Shown in pieces: positions 20,399-31,224 of a stretch of DNA of 64,000 bases. The stretch spans positions 1-64,000 of the forward strand of contig CANIKO010000014.1 in NCBI GenBank assembly GCA_947468275.1, given 5' to 3'. The DNA is from Bacteroidota bacterium (GTDB lineage: Bacteria > Bacteroidota > Bacteroidia > NS11-12g > UBA9320). The notes under the pieces are model-generated. The model was not told the origin of the DNA, made no database searches, and saw only the letters and a list, made by a program, of their open reading frames with translations. Numbering within the stretch: the first letter of the stretch is position 1; every line of letters begins with the position of its first letter. Both the position numbers and the translations under genes were made by a program.

Positions 20399-20956
20399 TT
20401 ACAATACCCCACTTTCAGGATATTTTCCTTTAAATTCTCTGAAAAATGATTTCATCATTTCCAAATCGTTAATTAAATTGCCACTTGGAAAGAAGGGTTC
20501 TGCGATTACCACTATTCTTTTTTGGTAATCAAAACCTACCATTTGAATTGGAATATTTGCTTTTGTAGCCATTTGATAAAATCCTGTTTTCCATCGAGGG
20601 CTATATTTACGAGTTCCTTCAGGCGAAATAGTGATATTAAATTCTTCCTTTGAATTAAAAATTTCTACAATTTGATCCACCAAATGAGTGTTTTTCTTGC
20701 GATCAACAGGATAACCTCCCAACCCCCTAAACAGATAGCCAAAAGGCCATACAAATAATTCTTTTTTGCCAATAAACCAGGCATTTAACCGCATGGTACT
20801 TCTGGCCCAAAGACCGATCATGAAATCCCAATTGCTAGTGTGAGGTGCTACCACAATCACTAATTTTTTAAATTCCGGTTTTTTGCCAATTATTTTCCAA
20901 CCTAATATTTTTTCGAAAATTAAAATATAAATGGGTCGAAGGAATTTGCCGTACAT
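20399..20956 (-). CDS. 1-acyl-sn-glycerol-3-phosphate acyltransferase-like protein
   Basis: VVAPHTSNWDFMIGL (HX4D) and ISPEGTRKYSPRWKTGFYQMA. Confidence 0.88.
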   Translation of the reverse strand: MYGKFLRPIYILIFEKILGWKIIGKKPEFKKLVIVVAPHTSNWDFMIGLWARSTMRLNAWFIGKKELFVWPFGYLFRGLGGYPVDRKKNTHLVDQIVEIFNSKEEFNITISPEGTRKYSPRWKTGFYQMATKANIPIQMVGFDYQKRIVVIAEPFFPSGNLINDLEMMKSFFREFKGKYPESGVL

Positions 20957-20973
20957 TCTTTGAAGTATTTATC

Positions 20974-21375
20974 CTACATTTCCTCAAACACTTCTCTTAA
21001 CTCACCCACAACCGGCACAGCTTTACGCGTTTTTAAATCCATCAAAACAAAAGTAACATCAGCATCACATACACCATGACCTTTGGTTTTGTCAAACACA
21101 TCATGATGAACAACAATACTTTTGTTGCCAATATTTTTCATCACAGTTTTTACTTCTAAAATATCATTAATAAAAGAAGCCGCCCGGTAGTTGATATTGA
21201 TATTTACAATTACAAATCCAAGGTTACGAGTGGCAAAAAAGCCTGAAACAATTAAAGGTTGCAAAGCATCCCAACGGGCTATTTCCATGAATTCTAAATA
21301 GCGGGCATTGTTGGTATGACCAAATACATCAATGTGAAATCCGCGAACTGTGATATCGGAAGAATAGGTTTTCAT
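20974..21375 (-). CDS. Acyl-CoA thioesterase (hotdog fold)
   Basis: DVFGHTNNARYLEFMEIARWDAL 4HBT-type motif. Confidence 0.88.
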   Translation of the reverse strand: MKTYSSDITVRGFHIDVFGHTNNARYLEFMEIARWDALQPLIVSGFFATRNLGFVIVNININYRAASFINDILEVKTVMKNIGNKSIVVHHDVFDKTKGHGVCDADVTFVLMDLKTRKAVPVVGELREVFEEM

Positions 21376-21393
21376 TCGTTAGCAAAGTTAGGG

Positions 21394-23040
21394 CTAATTA
21401 TACATACAATTTATGAGGAACTTGGTATAATCTGATTGAGGATTTTTTATCAATTCCAAAGCATTGCCCTGTTCTTCAATCACTCCATTTTTTAGAACAA
21501 AAATAGTGTCGGCCATATAACCAACAACATTTAAATCGTGAGAAATAAATAAATAGGTCAGTCCCAATTTTAGTTGAATATCCTTCAAAAGGTTTAAAAT
21601 TTGGGATTGTACCGAAACATCTAAAGCAGCTACAGATTCATCCAAAATAAGTATGGATGGTTCGAGTGACAATGCTCTAGCAATGCACAACCGCTGCCTT
21701 TGTCCGCCGCTCATTTGGTGCGGGTATTTGTAAAAGAATTCTTCCGACAGTCCGGTAAGTTCTAATAATTTTAAAGCGTTTTGTTTGGCCTCTTGTTTAT
21801 TCGCAATCTTATGAACTAGCAAAGGTTCCATAATAGCTTCTCCTCCAGTAATGGAGGGATTTAAGGATGAAAATGGATCTTGAAATACCATTTGTATTTG
21901 GCGGCCCAATACATTTGAATTGCTTTTTTTGAAACTAATTTCACCTTTACTCACTGTTTCCAAACCTGTTAAAATTTTAGCCAAAGTGCTTTTGCCGCAA
22001 CCTGATTCACCAACAATTCCAATCGTTTGTCCTTGATTGACATTAAAACTGATTGACTTCAAAATTGGAGCTTGATTTTGGGATTTGCTAAAAAAATTCT
22101 TTTTATTGTAGGTTTTTTCTAAGTTGATTATTTCAAGAATTGTATCGCCTTGTGGAATATTGCTTCGAAATGAATTTTTAAATTCTTTTTCGGAAAATGA
22201 TCCGTCTTGGTTTTCAATTAGCAAATCAGGAATAGTTGGTAAAACAGCTCCAGCTAGTTTGTAGCTTGGACGGGTTTTCATCAGCGCTTTTGTATATGGA
22301 TGTTTGGGATTATTAAAAATTTCATCCGAAGTTCCTGTTTCTACCAAATTGCCTTTGTACATTACCAGAATTGTATCAGCCACAGATTTTAAACAACTTA
22401 AATCATGGGAAATAAACAACATCGCCATTCCTCGTTTTTTTACCATACTCACCAACAAATCAATAATGCTTTTTTGAACTGATGCATCCAAAGCAGTGGT
22501 TGGTTCATCGGCTATTAATAATCTTGGGTCATTGGCCAAGGCCATGCTAATCATCACTCGTTGTCTTTGTCCGCCTGATATTTGGTGCGGATAGGAACTG
22601 TAAATTCGCTCAATATCCGGAAGTTTTACTTCTTTAAAAAGTTCAAGTACTTTTTCTTTTCGTTGGTTTTTGTCAAGTTTTTGATGAATGTGTATAGCCT
22701 CTTCTACTTGATAACCGCAAGTATGCACTGGATTAAGCGCTGTCATTGGCTCTTGAAATATATAGGCTATTTCTTTGCCTCGTAATTTTCTTAATTGCTC
22801 ATCCGAACATTTTAAAAGGTTTATATAATTGCCTTCAACATTTTTAAAAATCACTTGACCATCAGTGGAAATACTGTCTGGCAAAAGTCTAGTAAAACCC
22901 ATACACGATACACTTTTTCCAGAACCTGATTCGCCAACTATTCCGGTAATAAATCCTTCTTCGGTATCAAATGAAACGGAATTGACCAATGTTTTTTGAT
23001 CAGAAATGGCTTTAAAATTGGAAACTGAAATAAGCGGCAT
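21394..23040 (-). CDS. Peptide-type ABC transporter, fused duplicated ATP-binding protein
   Basis: Two Walker A sites ([20 protein letters not shown]) and two signature motifs ([28 protein letters not shown]). Confidence 0.95.
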   Translation of the reverse strand: MPLISVSNFKAISDQKTLVNSVSFDTEEGFITGIVGESGSGKSVSCMGFTRLLPDSISTDGQVIFKNVEGNYINLLKCSDEQLRKLRGKEIAYIFQEPMTALNPVHTCGYQVEEAIHIHQKLDKNQRKEKVLELFKEVKLPDIERIYSSYPHQISGGQRQRVMISMALANDPRLLIADEPTTALDASVQKSIIDLLVSMVKKRGMAMLFISHDLSCLKSVADTILVMYKGNLVETGTSDEIFNNPKHPYTKALMKTRPSYKLAGAVLPTIPDLLIENQDGSFSEKEFKNSFRSNIPQGDTILEIINLEKTYNKKNFFSKSQNQAPILKSISFNVNQGQTIGIVGESGCGKSTLAKILTGLETVSKGEISFKKSNSNVLGRQIQMVFQDPFSSLNPSITGGEAIMEPLLVHKIANKQEAKQNALKLLELTGLSEEFFYKYPHQMSGGQRQRLCIARALSLEPSILILDESVAALDVSVQSQILNLLKDIQLKLGLTYLFISHDLNVVGYMADTIFVLKNGVIEEQGNALELIKNPQSDYTKFLINCMYN

Positions 23041-23049
23041 AAGGTTCCG

Positions 23050-23577
23050 CTAACGTATACGGTCGTATGATTTTACAAGATTGTCGTCATGCTTAATACC
23101 GGTGGTTGCTTTGTAATTGGCCCAACCTAAAATTAAAGGAAAAAGAATGGAAATTATAATTTGTCCATCGGGCTCAATATCTACATAACGTTCGCTCCAG
23201 CCATAGTAATACATCAAAAAAACCATCAATGCAATCAGACCATAAATAATATTACTTAGTAAAAATTGACGCTTTCTTTGCTTAAATAAAAAGATAGAAG
23301 CTAATGCACAAAGCCCCGTAAGGAGTGTGGTATATTTTAAGAAGGTATTTGGAACCATTTTGACTCTCTCTTTTTCAATAGTAATCTCTGTTTTTGAAAA
23401 ACCGATACTAGCTATGGCATTTTCAATTACTTTTTTATCCAGTTTGCCATCCACTTCTCTGAAAGGAATATTTATGGAAATTGCCGAAAAACATATCAAA
23501 GAAATTAGTGCAAGCCACAGGGTTTGTTTGCGTTGAATCATATCTGCAAACCAACCTAAAAAAAACCAAATGAACAA
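23050..23577 (-). CDS. DUF4293-type membrane protein
   Basis: MIQRKQTLWLAL N-terminal region and four-TM pattern; LGWANYKAT... C-terminus; real start probably internal MIQRKQT. Confidence 0.75.
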   Translation of the reverse strand: MFIWFFLGWFADMIQRKQTLWLALISLICFSAISINIPFREVDGKLDKKVIENAIASIGFSKTEITIEKERVKMVPNTFLKYTTLLTGLCALASIFLFKQRKRQFLLSNIIYGLIALMVFLMYYYGWSERYVDIEPDGQIIISILFPLILGWANYKATTGIKHDDNLVKSYDRIR

Positions 23578-23703
23578 TACTCTCTTGCATGGTTTTCATA
23601 TGTATTTTTGAAGACTAATATAAATGGTATTTAAAATGGTGGCAAAAGCCTTTTACCTTGAATTATTTCAAATTTCTTATTAGCCCTAATTAACGACTAT
23701 CCA

Positions 23704-24426
23704 ATGAAATTTATTTTAAAACTATCTTACAACGGAACCGCTTATCATGGTTGGCAAAAACAGGATAATGCCAATTCTGTTCAAAGTATGATTGAAAATG
23801 CTTTAAAAATAATAACCGGTTTGGCAATTGATATTGTGGGCTGTGGACGAACGGATACTGGCGTTCATGCCAATTGCTATTTTGCACATTTTGAAATGGA
23901 GGAATGGTTAGAAAGCGAATTGGCGTATAAACTTAATTCTGTTTTACCTTCAGATATTGCCATTGAGTATTGTGAAAATATCGATGATAATTTCCATGCA
24001 CGATTTGACGCTAAAAGCCGCGAGTACCGTTATTTTATTCATTCTCAAAAAAATCCGTTCCTAGTTAACCAAAGTTATTTCTTAAGTAAAACTCTAGATC
24101 TGCAAGCCATGAACAAAGCGTGTGAAATACTTAAAGAATATGATGATTTTGCAAGCTTTTGTAAAAAAGGGGCGGATAATAAAACCACCTTCTGCAGACT
24201 GATGCAAGCCAAATGGGAAAGAAAAAATCACCAATTTGTTTTCACCATTAAAGCCGATCGTTTTTTACGAAACATGGTGCGTGCTATAGTTGGAGCCATG
24301 TTGGACGTTGGTTTAGGTAAACTTGCTTTAGATGATTTTAGGCAAATAATAGAAGCTAAAAACAATCAGTTTTCAGGGACTTCGGTGGCTGCTTGTGGTT
24401 TGTATTTGTGGGATGTGAAGTATTAG
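23704..24426 (+). CDS. truA: tRNA pseudouridine(38-40) synthase
   Basis: LSYNGTAYHGWQKQ, VGCGRTDTGVHA, ADRFLRNMVRAIVGAMLDVG. Confidence 0.97.
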   Translation: MKFILKLSYNGTAYHGWQKQDNANSVQSMIENALKIITGLAIDIVGCGRTDTGVHANCYFAHFEMEEWLESELAYKLNSVLPSDIAIEYCENIDDNFHARFDAKSREYRYFIHSQKNPFLVNQSYFLSKTLDLQAMNKACEILKEYDDFASFCKKGADNKTTFCRLMQAKWERKNHQFVFTIKADRFLRNMVRAIVGAMLDVGLGKLALDDFRQIIEAKNNQFSGTSVAACGLYLWDVKY

Positions 24427-24657
24427 ATTAAATGAAAATTATGAGACAAAAAATTTAAATGAGGATGCACCGCTTAAAAGGATTGTGTGGTTGGCGATGC
24501 TTCATAAACGCATTTATTAATAATTAGTCATTGGGATAAATTAACTCTTCCAAAAATACACCAACTCGCATAAAATGATAATACCCTTAATTAAGTTTTT
24601 AACATTGTTTTTTATTCAAGGTGTGGCTGCTATTTTTGCCCGAATTCAATAAAGCGA

Positions 24658-25656
24658 ATGGAAACAGTTGTAAGTGGAATAAGACCTACGGGTAAGTTAC
24701 ATATTGGTAATTATTTTGGGGCTGTAGCTAATTTTTTAAAGATGCAGCACGAATACAATTGTTATTTTTTTATTGCAGATATTCATTCATTAACCACGCA
24801 TCCAACCCCCGCCGATTTGCACAATAGTGTAAAACAAGTTTTGGCTGAGAATATTGCAGTAGGTTTGGATTTAGATAAATGTACTCTCTTTATACAAAGT
24901 GATGTGCCTGAAATTTCGGAGCTTTATATTTATTTAAATATGAATGCTTACAAGGGCGAATTGGAACGGTCGGCATCCTTCAAGGAAAAAATAAGAACTC
25001 AACCCGACAATGTGAATGCTGGATTATTAACCTATCCAGTGCTTATGGCTACAGATATTTTAATTCATAAGGCGCATAAAGTTCCAGTAGGAAAGGATCA
25101 GGAGCAGCATTTGGAAATGACTCGGACGTTTGGTAATCGGTTTAATCGACTTTATAATGTTGACTTTTTTCCTGAGCCACAGGCTTTTTCTTATAGCGAT
25201 AAATTAGTAAAGGTTCCTGGCCTAACTGGCATGGGTAAAATGAGCAAGAGTGGGGGAGATGCCGATGCTATTTTCTTAGCAGATGATGAAACTGTAAATA
25301 CAAAAAAAATAATGCGGGCCAAAACAGATGCAGGTCCAACGCAGCAAAATCAAAAGAAACCAGAGGAGGTTCAAAATCTTTTTGATCTAATGAAATTAGT
25401 AAGTCCCGACAATACTATTGAAAACTTTGATATTGCGTATAATAATTGCACAATTCGTTATGGTGATATGAAGAAGCAATTAGCCCAAGATATGGAAATG
25501 TTTTTGAAACCAATGCGTGAAAAAATTGCCGATGCCTTAAAAAATGAAACGATGTTGGCTAAAGCTGCAAAGATAGGTGCCGAAAAGGCAAGAGAAAGTG
25601 CTTCCAAAACCTTGAACGAAGTGAGAGAGATAATAGGGTTTAGGAGGTTTTATTAG
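24658..25656 (+). CDS. trpS: Tryptophanyl-tRNA synthetase
   Basis: GIRPTGKLHIGNYFGAV, GKMSKSGG, PVGKDQEQHLEMTR. Confidence 0.97.
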   Translation: METVVSGIRPTGKLHIGNYFGAVANFLKMQHEYNCYFFIADIHSLTTHPTPADLHNSVKQVLAENIAVGLDLDKCTLFIQSDVPEISELYIYLNMNAYKGELERSASFKEKIRTQPDNVNAGLLTYPVLMATDILIHKAHKVPVGKDQEQHLEMTRTFGNRFNRLYNVDFFPEPQAFSYSDKLVKVPGLTGMGKMSKSGGDADAIFLADDETVNTKKIMRAKTDAGPTQQNQKKPEEVQNLFDLMKLVSPDNTIENFDIAYNNCTIRYGDMKKQLAQDMEMFLKPMREKIADALKNETMLAKAAKIGAEKARESASKTLNEVREIIGFRRFY

Positions 25657-25873
25657 TTTGATATTGACGCGTTTGCCATTTCGATGAAGGCGGATTATAT
25701 CCGAAATTACACTGCTTCGCTATTTCATATGACACAACTATAATTTAATTTAAAAATTATTGAATTAAAGAATCCACAACCTCTGTTGTAAACGATAAAA
25801 AACTATAAATTCGCCAAGCGATTAGTAAATCTAACAAATATCCTAAAATAGTAAATCTGAAATCTAAAAAATA

Positions 25874-26503
25874 ATGAGTGAATCATTAAAACATATAGCC
25901 ATAGCTGGAAATATTGGTGCCGGTAAAACGACTCTCACTAGGATGTTAGCAAAACATTATAATTGGGAACCTCATTTTGAAGCCTTGGATGACAATCCTT
26001 ATATCAGTGATTTTTATGATGATATGCATCGTTGGTCGTTCAATATGCAGATGTATTTTTTGAATACACGTTTTAATAGTATTATGGAAATTGTAAAAGG
26101 TAATTCATCTGTAATACAAGACCGAACCATATACGAAGATGCCAATATTTTTGCACCCAACCTTCACGGAATGGGCTTAATGAGCACAAGAGATTATAAT
26201 ACCTATAAAGCACTTTTTGAAAGTATTAAAAGCATGATAAAACCCCCTGATTTACTGATTTATCTTAGGGCTTCTATTCCCACTTTAGTAAATCTTATTC
26301 AAAAACGGGGTCGCCAATATGAGGATTCCATTCGTTTGGATTATTTAAAACGATTGAATGAACGCTACGAAGCCTGGATTTCAGGTTATAAAGATGGTCC
26401 GCTTTTAATAATAGATGTAGATGATATTGACTTTGAAAATAAACCTGAAGATTTCGGGTTGATTATTAATAAAGTAGAAGCCGTGTTGAACGGGTTGTTT
26501 TAG
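25874..26503 (+). CDS. Deoxynucleoside kinase
   Basis: IAIAGNIGAGKTTLTRMLA, QDRTIYEDANIFAPNLH, LLIYLRASIPTLVNLIQKRGRQYE. Confidence 0.93.
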   Translation: MSESLKHIAIAGNIGAGKTTLTRMLAKHYNWEPHFEALDDNPYISDFYDDMHRWSFNMQMYFLNTRFNSIMEIVKGNSSVIQDRTIYEDANIFAPNLHGMGLMSTRDYNTYKALFESIKSMIKPPDLLIYLRASIPTLVNLIQKRGRQYEDSIRLDYLKRLNERYEAWISGYKDGPLLIIDVDDIDFENKPEDFGLIINKVEAVLNGLF

Positions 26504-27993
26504 GGTTTTAAAACTACCAATCTATAATCCAACTTTCTACCCTCACTCCATAAACTTAAAATATAAGTTCCTGCACCAAAACGGTTTAAGTTTATTTCTG
26601 AGTTTACTTCTAGAGGATTTAAAGTCAGTAATTCTTCTCCTATAATGGAAAATACTTTTAGGGAAGCATTTACGGGTATATAATTAATATGAAAAACACC
26701 GGAGTGAGATGGATTTGGATAAATGGAAATCGTTTCAGAAATCGTGTTTGATATTGATCGTAAATCTTTTGTTACCTCTACACTATCCAAATATTTATCA
26801 TAACACCCGGTTTTAGTATCTATGGTATCAAAACTTATGTAATATCTGCCAACTGCTTTAAAAGAATAGTTAACCGAAATCCCTCGGATACTATCTTTAA
26901 AGGATGGATTGTTTTTATTTCGTATTTGCCAGGTTTTTGTATTGATGTTGGTCAATGTAAATTTATTGTTTTTTAGAGGTAAGGAATCATGGGAGATAGA
27001 AATTTTGAATGGGTCGATAATTTTTGGCAATACGGTAAAAATTTTACTACTGTATACCGAATCCTTACATCCATTATTAGATTCTGCTACTAATTTTATT
27101 GTTTTTTTACCACTGGTTATAAATGTACAATCTGCATTGTATCGAGTTGAAAAATGAATTGTATTGGGCACTTCATACCAAAAATAACGCATACTAGAAA
27201 TCCCCGCTCCAATATCTACCAATGTAGATTTGTTTTTAAAATTGAACATGTTGCCATACCAGCATTGAATTGTATCGCTTGACTCAAAATTAAATTTAGC
27301 AACCGGATGCGGGTAAACAGTATCGTTAAAGGTAAAGGAACTATAACAGCCGTTTGCCCTTACAATAAGAATAACATTTTTTATTCCTATTGATTTATAC
27401 GAATGTTTGGGTTCGTTGATATTGGATGAATCTCCATCGCCAAATTTCCAACTATAAGTAACTGGTGTAATATCTGAACTAGATTTATTCTTAAATTGAA
27501 AGCTATTACTATTAAGACACTGCCCTTTTTGACCGTTTTGCCTAATGTCATAAACATAACCATTGGCTACTATGTTTTTTGTTGTAGTGTCATTCTTTGG
27601 ATAGGTTGATGTAAGGTAATTATAACTTCCAACATTTGCATTGTATTCAAAAACTGCGACAAAATATTTAGTATTGTTTTTTAGCCCGGTAACAGTAACC
27701 GTATTACTAGTACCTCTATATACACAAAAATGGGTATTGTCATTTTTTATAGATTCACCTTTTCCAAAAATAGAGCTACTGCTATAAAATTCATTTTCTA
27801 CGGGAATATCACCAATACTTGAACCTTCTTTTATAAAAACTATCCTATAAGTTCCATTGCCATTAGTCCATGAAACGGTGAACTCATTGCATTTAACTGA
27901 TGTAAAAGCAATATTTGAAGCAGGAATAGTAGGAGGTTGCCCAATGGCCGAAACAGCAATTAAGAGTAAAAAGCTTAAGATTAAATGGCGCAT
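26500..27993 (-). CDS. Secreted protein with FnIII/PKD-like domains and T9SS C-terminal sorting domain
   Basis: Signal peptide MRHLILSFLLLIAVSAIGQ; TYSWKFGDGDSSNINEPKHSYKS (PKD); ISIYPNPSHSGVFHINY...FGAGTYILSLWSEGRKLDYRLVVLKP. Confidence 0.87.
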   Translation of the reverse strand: MRHLILSFLLLIAVSAIGQPPTIPASNIAFTSVKCNEFTVSWTNGNGTYRIVFIKEGSSIGDIPVENEFYSSSSIFGKGESIKNDNTHFCVYRGTSNTVTVTGLKNNTKYFVAVFEYNANVGSYNYLTSTYPKNDTTTKNIVANGYVYDIRQNGQKGQCLNSNSFQFKNKSSSDITPVTYSWKFGDGDSSNINEPKHSYKSIGIKNVILIVRANGCYSSFTFNDTVYPHPVAKFNFESSDTIQCWYGNMFNFKNKSTLVDIGAGISSMRYFWYEVPNTIHFSTRYNADCTFITSGKKTIKLVAESNNGCKDSVYSSKIFTVLPKIIDPFKISISHDSLPLKNNKFTLTNINTKTWQIRNKNNPSFKDSIRGISVNYSFKAVGRYYISFDTIDTKTGCYDKYLDSVEVTKDLRSISNTISETISIYPNPSHSGVFHINYIPVNASLKVFSIIGEELLTLNPLEVNSEINLNRFGAGTYILSLWSEGRKLDYRLVVLKP

Positions 27994-28097
27994 AATGAAA
28001 GCAAGATTAGGGATTTGTTTATTAGACCACTTTTTTTGAAAGGTTGCAACATAAATATAGTTTTTTCTTAAAAATGATTTTAAAATGGAATTTGTAC

Positions 28098-29570
28098 CTA
28101 AACTTCTGCATCCAAAATACTTTCTGCTTCAAACATAAAGGCAGACATTTCCATATCCTCTTTTATAAAAGGAATTTTTTCTCTTACAGTTTTTACAAGT
28201 TTTTTTGAAGCAGATGAGCATTGTGTGATATCTCTAAATTCCAAAGCCTGACAGGCGGTAAAAAGCTCAACAGCTAAAACCTTTCTAACGTTTTCAACTA
28301 CTCGAATAAGTTTCAACATCGCGTTGGCACCCATACTCACATGGTCTTCTTGCCCGTTACTGCTAACAATGCTATCGACAGAAGACGGAGTGCAAAGTTG
28401 TTTATTTAAACTAACCACTGAGGCAGCGGTATATTGAGGAATCATAAAGCCGGAATTGAGTCCGGGATTAGGGGTTAAAAATACCGGCAAACCCCGTTCA
28501 CCTGAAATGAGTTTATATATTCTGCGTTCGGAGATGCTACCCAATTCAGCCATTCCCATTGCCAAAAAATCAGCATGTAAAGCCAAAACCTGACCATGAA
28601 AATTCCCACCAGAGATAATTAAATCATCTTCTACAAAAATATTAGGGTTATCCGTTACAGCATTTATTTCGTTTGTAAAAATAGTTTCAACTTGTTCCAA
28701 GACATCGCGTGTAGCACCATGAACTTGTGGAATGCATCGGAAGGAATAGGGGTCTTGAACGGATTTTTTTTCTCCGTTCATCATATGACTATCGGCTAGT
28801 AAAGAGGAAATATTTTTAGCTGTTTCTATTTGCCCTTTTTGTTTTCTCACCTCATGAATTTGAGGAAAGAAAGGTTCGGTGCGGCAATCAAAGGCTTCCA
28901 AACTTAATGCAGCAATTCTATCTGCCCATCGGCTCAGTTTTTTTGCTAATAAAAGAGAATACATTCCATAAGCGGTCATAAACTGCGTGCCGTTTATTAA
29001 TGCTAGCCCCTCCTTTGGGCCAAGGGTTAAAGGGGAGAAATTGTGATTGGTTAAAACTTCTAAAGACGGTTTATTTCCGATTTTTCCTTTGCCGATAAGA
29101 GGTAAACATAGATGAGCCAAAGGAGCTAAATCTCCTGATGCCCCTAAAGAGCCTTGCTTGTAAACTAATGGATATAAACTAAGGTTTAAAAAATCTGCAA
29201 GTCGCGCAACGGTATCATTCTTAACACCGCTATATCCTAAACTTAATGATTTTATCTTAAACAAAAGCATCAGTTTGACAACCTCATCCGGCACGGTTTC
29301 TCCCATACCGCAGGCATGACTCATTAAAAGATTCTCTTGTAATTTAACAAGGTCGCCCGTACTAATTTGAGTATTGCAAAGTGACCCAAAACCGGTATTA
29401 ATTCCATAAAAAACAGAACCCGGTACATTGATTTTTTGTAAAAGGTAATCATTGCATTTTTGAATAGCTTCAATCGCTAGTTGGTCGATAGTAACCTTTT
29501 GGTTATTTGCTAAAAATTCAGAAACGGATTCTAATGATAATGGTTCTGAAATATTAATGTATACTGCCAT
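28098..29570 (-). CDS. hutH: Histidine ammonia-lyase (MIO enzyme)
   Basis: GSLGASGDLAPLAHLCLPLIGKG (MIO-forming ASG), FYGINTGFGSL, CIPQVHGA, FTACQALEFR. Confidence 0.95.
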   Translation of the reverse strand: MAVYINISEPLSLESVSEFLANNQKVTIDQLAIEAIQKCNDYLLQKINVPGSVFYGINTGFGSLCNTQISTGDLVKLQENLLMSHACGMGETVPDEVVKLMLLFKIKSLSLGYSGVKNDTVARLADFLNLSLYPLVYKQGSLGASGDLAPLAHLCLPLIGKGKIGNKPSLEVLTNHNFSPLTLGPKEGLALINGTQFMTAYGMYSLLLAKKLSRWADRIAALSLEAFDCRTEPFFPQIHEVRKQKGQIETAKNISSLLADSHMMNGEKKSVQDPYSFRCIPQVHGATRDVLEQVETIFTNEINAVTDNPNIFVEDDLIISGGNFHGQVLALHADFLAMGMAELGSISERRIYKLISGERGLPVFLTPNPGLNSGFMIPQYTAASVVSLNKQLCTPSSVDSIVSSNGQEDHVSMGANAMLKLIRVVENVRKVLAVELFTACQALEFRDITQCSSASKKLVKTVREKIPFIKEDMEMSAFMFEAESILDAEV

Positions 29571-29693
29571 AGTTTGGTTGCCAAAATCTTAGATATTATT
29601 GTTAATTATAAGCCCTAAATCCTCTCAAGATGCGAATTTGCTTCGATAAAGATAGATTAGTCATTTTTCAAATTGAATAATATTTTAAATTAT

Positions 29694-30461
29694 TTACTCC
29701 CCAAGCATACTCAACCTGATTTTGGTTAGTATGTTTTTGGTATTTGCTGGAAAATCACTTTGAACCATCCAGTCGTAATAGGACGGTTCCTTTTTGAAAA
29801 CATCCCTAACCAACTTGCCTTTATGTTTTCCGAAATTGAAAACTTCTTCTTTTTTTTCATTATAAACGATGCGTCCGGCCAAATCTACTTGGCCATTTTG
29901 GGCCGATAGTTTGTGGAGCCCTTCAACAGAATTATCAAGATCGGGATAACGTTCCAATTGGGCTTTTAATATATCGAAAGTAGCGATGGTATCATACTTT
30001 GCCGAATGTGCATTCTCTAAATCTTGCTTGCAATAAAACTTGAAGGCTGCGGCCAAATTGCGAGGTTCCATAGTATGGAAAATTCGCATCACATCTACAA
30101 AGTTCCTATTATTAATGTCAAGTTCCATTCCAGCTCTGTAAAATTCCTCAACCAAAAGCGGCACATCAAATTTATTGGAGTTAAAACCTGCAAAATCACA
30201 ATTATCTAAAAATGTTTTAAGCACTTGTGCTTTTTCAGAAAAGGCAGGCTTGTTTTTTACATCTTCATCTTTAATGCCATGGATCGCAGTAGCTTCTGCA
30301 GGAATTGGAATGCCAGGATTATAAAACTCATGCAAATGGTCTTCGCTTCCGTCAGGTTTTAGTTTTATTAAATAAATTTCAACAATTCTGTCTTTGGAAG
30401 TACTGATGCCGGTACTTTCTATATCAAAAAATACGAGGGGTTTTGTTAGGGATAAACTCAT
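29694..30461 (-). CDS. 3'-5' exonuclease (DnaQ/Pol III epsilon-like)
   Basis: VFFDIESTGISTSKDRIVEI, GFNSNKFDVPLLVEEF, NAHSAKYDTIATFDIL; C-terminal FNFGKHKGKLVRDVF domain. Confidence 0.92.
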   Translation of the reverse strand: MSLSLTKPLVFFDIESTGISTSKDRIVEIYLIKLKPDGSEDHLHEFYNPGIPIPAEATAIHGIKDEDVKNKPAFSEKAQVLKTFLDNCDFAGFNSNKFDVPLLVEEFYRAGMELDINNRNFVDVMRIFHTMEPRNLAAAFKFYCKQDLENAHSAKYDTIATFDILKAQLERYPDLDNSVEGLHKLSAQNGQVDLAGRIVYNEKKEEVFNFGKHKGKLVRDVFKKEPSYYDWMVQSDFPANTKNILTKIRLSMLGE

Positions 30462-30546
30462 TAATAATTTGTGGGCTATGATTTATAAATGTTCAATAAT
30501 CGATTTTCAATACTCAATTTTTAATCTTTGTTGCGGTAGCCAATTT

Positions 30547-31224
30547 TCAAATCTCCAAATTGGGCCTTTTCAACCGTGTTTTCTCCAACGCTTTTTCCTC
30601 CCGCCATTCATTTATTTTTTTAAAGTCTCCTGAAAGCAAAACTTTAGGCACTTTCCAGCCTTCAAATTCTGCTGGACGTGTATATAGTGGTGGAGCTAGT
30701 AAATCATCTTGGAAACTGTCACTCAATGCTGATTCTTCATCACTAATTACTCCAGGAACCAAACGGCAGATAGCATCAGCTAATATTATTGCCGGTAATT
30801 CGCCTCCAGTTAAAACATAATCGCCAATGGATATTTCTTTGGTTATTAAATGTTCTCGGATACGTTCATCAATGCCTTTATAATGGCCACATAGCAGAAT
30901 TATATTGGTAGAGAGGGAAAGTTTATTAGCTGTCTTTTGTTCAAAAATTTCACCATCAGGAGTTAAAAAAATGACCTCATCATAGTTTCGTTGTTTTTTT
31001 AAATCGTTAATACAATTAAAAATAGGCTCAATGCGCATTACCATTCCGGCGCCACCCCCAAATTGATAATCATCCACCGAACGAGATTTTCCCAATCCAT
31101 ATTGGCGCAAGTCAACAATATTGATATTTATTAATCCTTTGTCTTTTCCTCGTTTTAAAATGGAATGTTCCAACGGGCTTTGGATTAAGGCTGGCAATAC
31201 AGAAATAATATCAATATGTAACAT
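30547..31224 (-). CDS. trmD: tRNA (guanosine(37)-N1)-methyltransferase
   Basis: [74 protein letters not shown]. Confidence 0.97.
   Translation of the reverse strand: MLHIDIISVLPALIQSPLEHSILKRGKDKGLININIVDLRQYGLGKSRSVDDYQFGGGAGMVMRIEPIFNCINDLKKQRNYDEVIFLTPDGEIFEQKTANKLSLSTNIILLCGHYKGIDERIREHLITKEISIGDYVLTGGELPAIILADAICRLVPGVISDEESALSDSFQDDLLAPPLYTRPAEFEGWKVPKVLLSGDFKKINEWREEKALEKTRLKRPNLEI

Noticed and set aside
21394-23040. Toxin or defence-related ABC ATPase
   Set aside because: Both halves carry standard oligopeptide-transporter motifs; an ordinary fused DppD/DppF-like protein
24427-24657. Possible T-box or riboswitch leader upstream of trpS
   Set aside because: No T-box sequence, specifier stem or terminator/antiterminator pair seen
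25700-25730. Hairpin tttcg..cggattatatccg..cgaaat as a terminator of trpS
   Set aside because: Short stem, no T-tract, too far from the stop to support confidently
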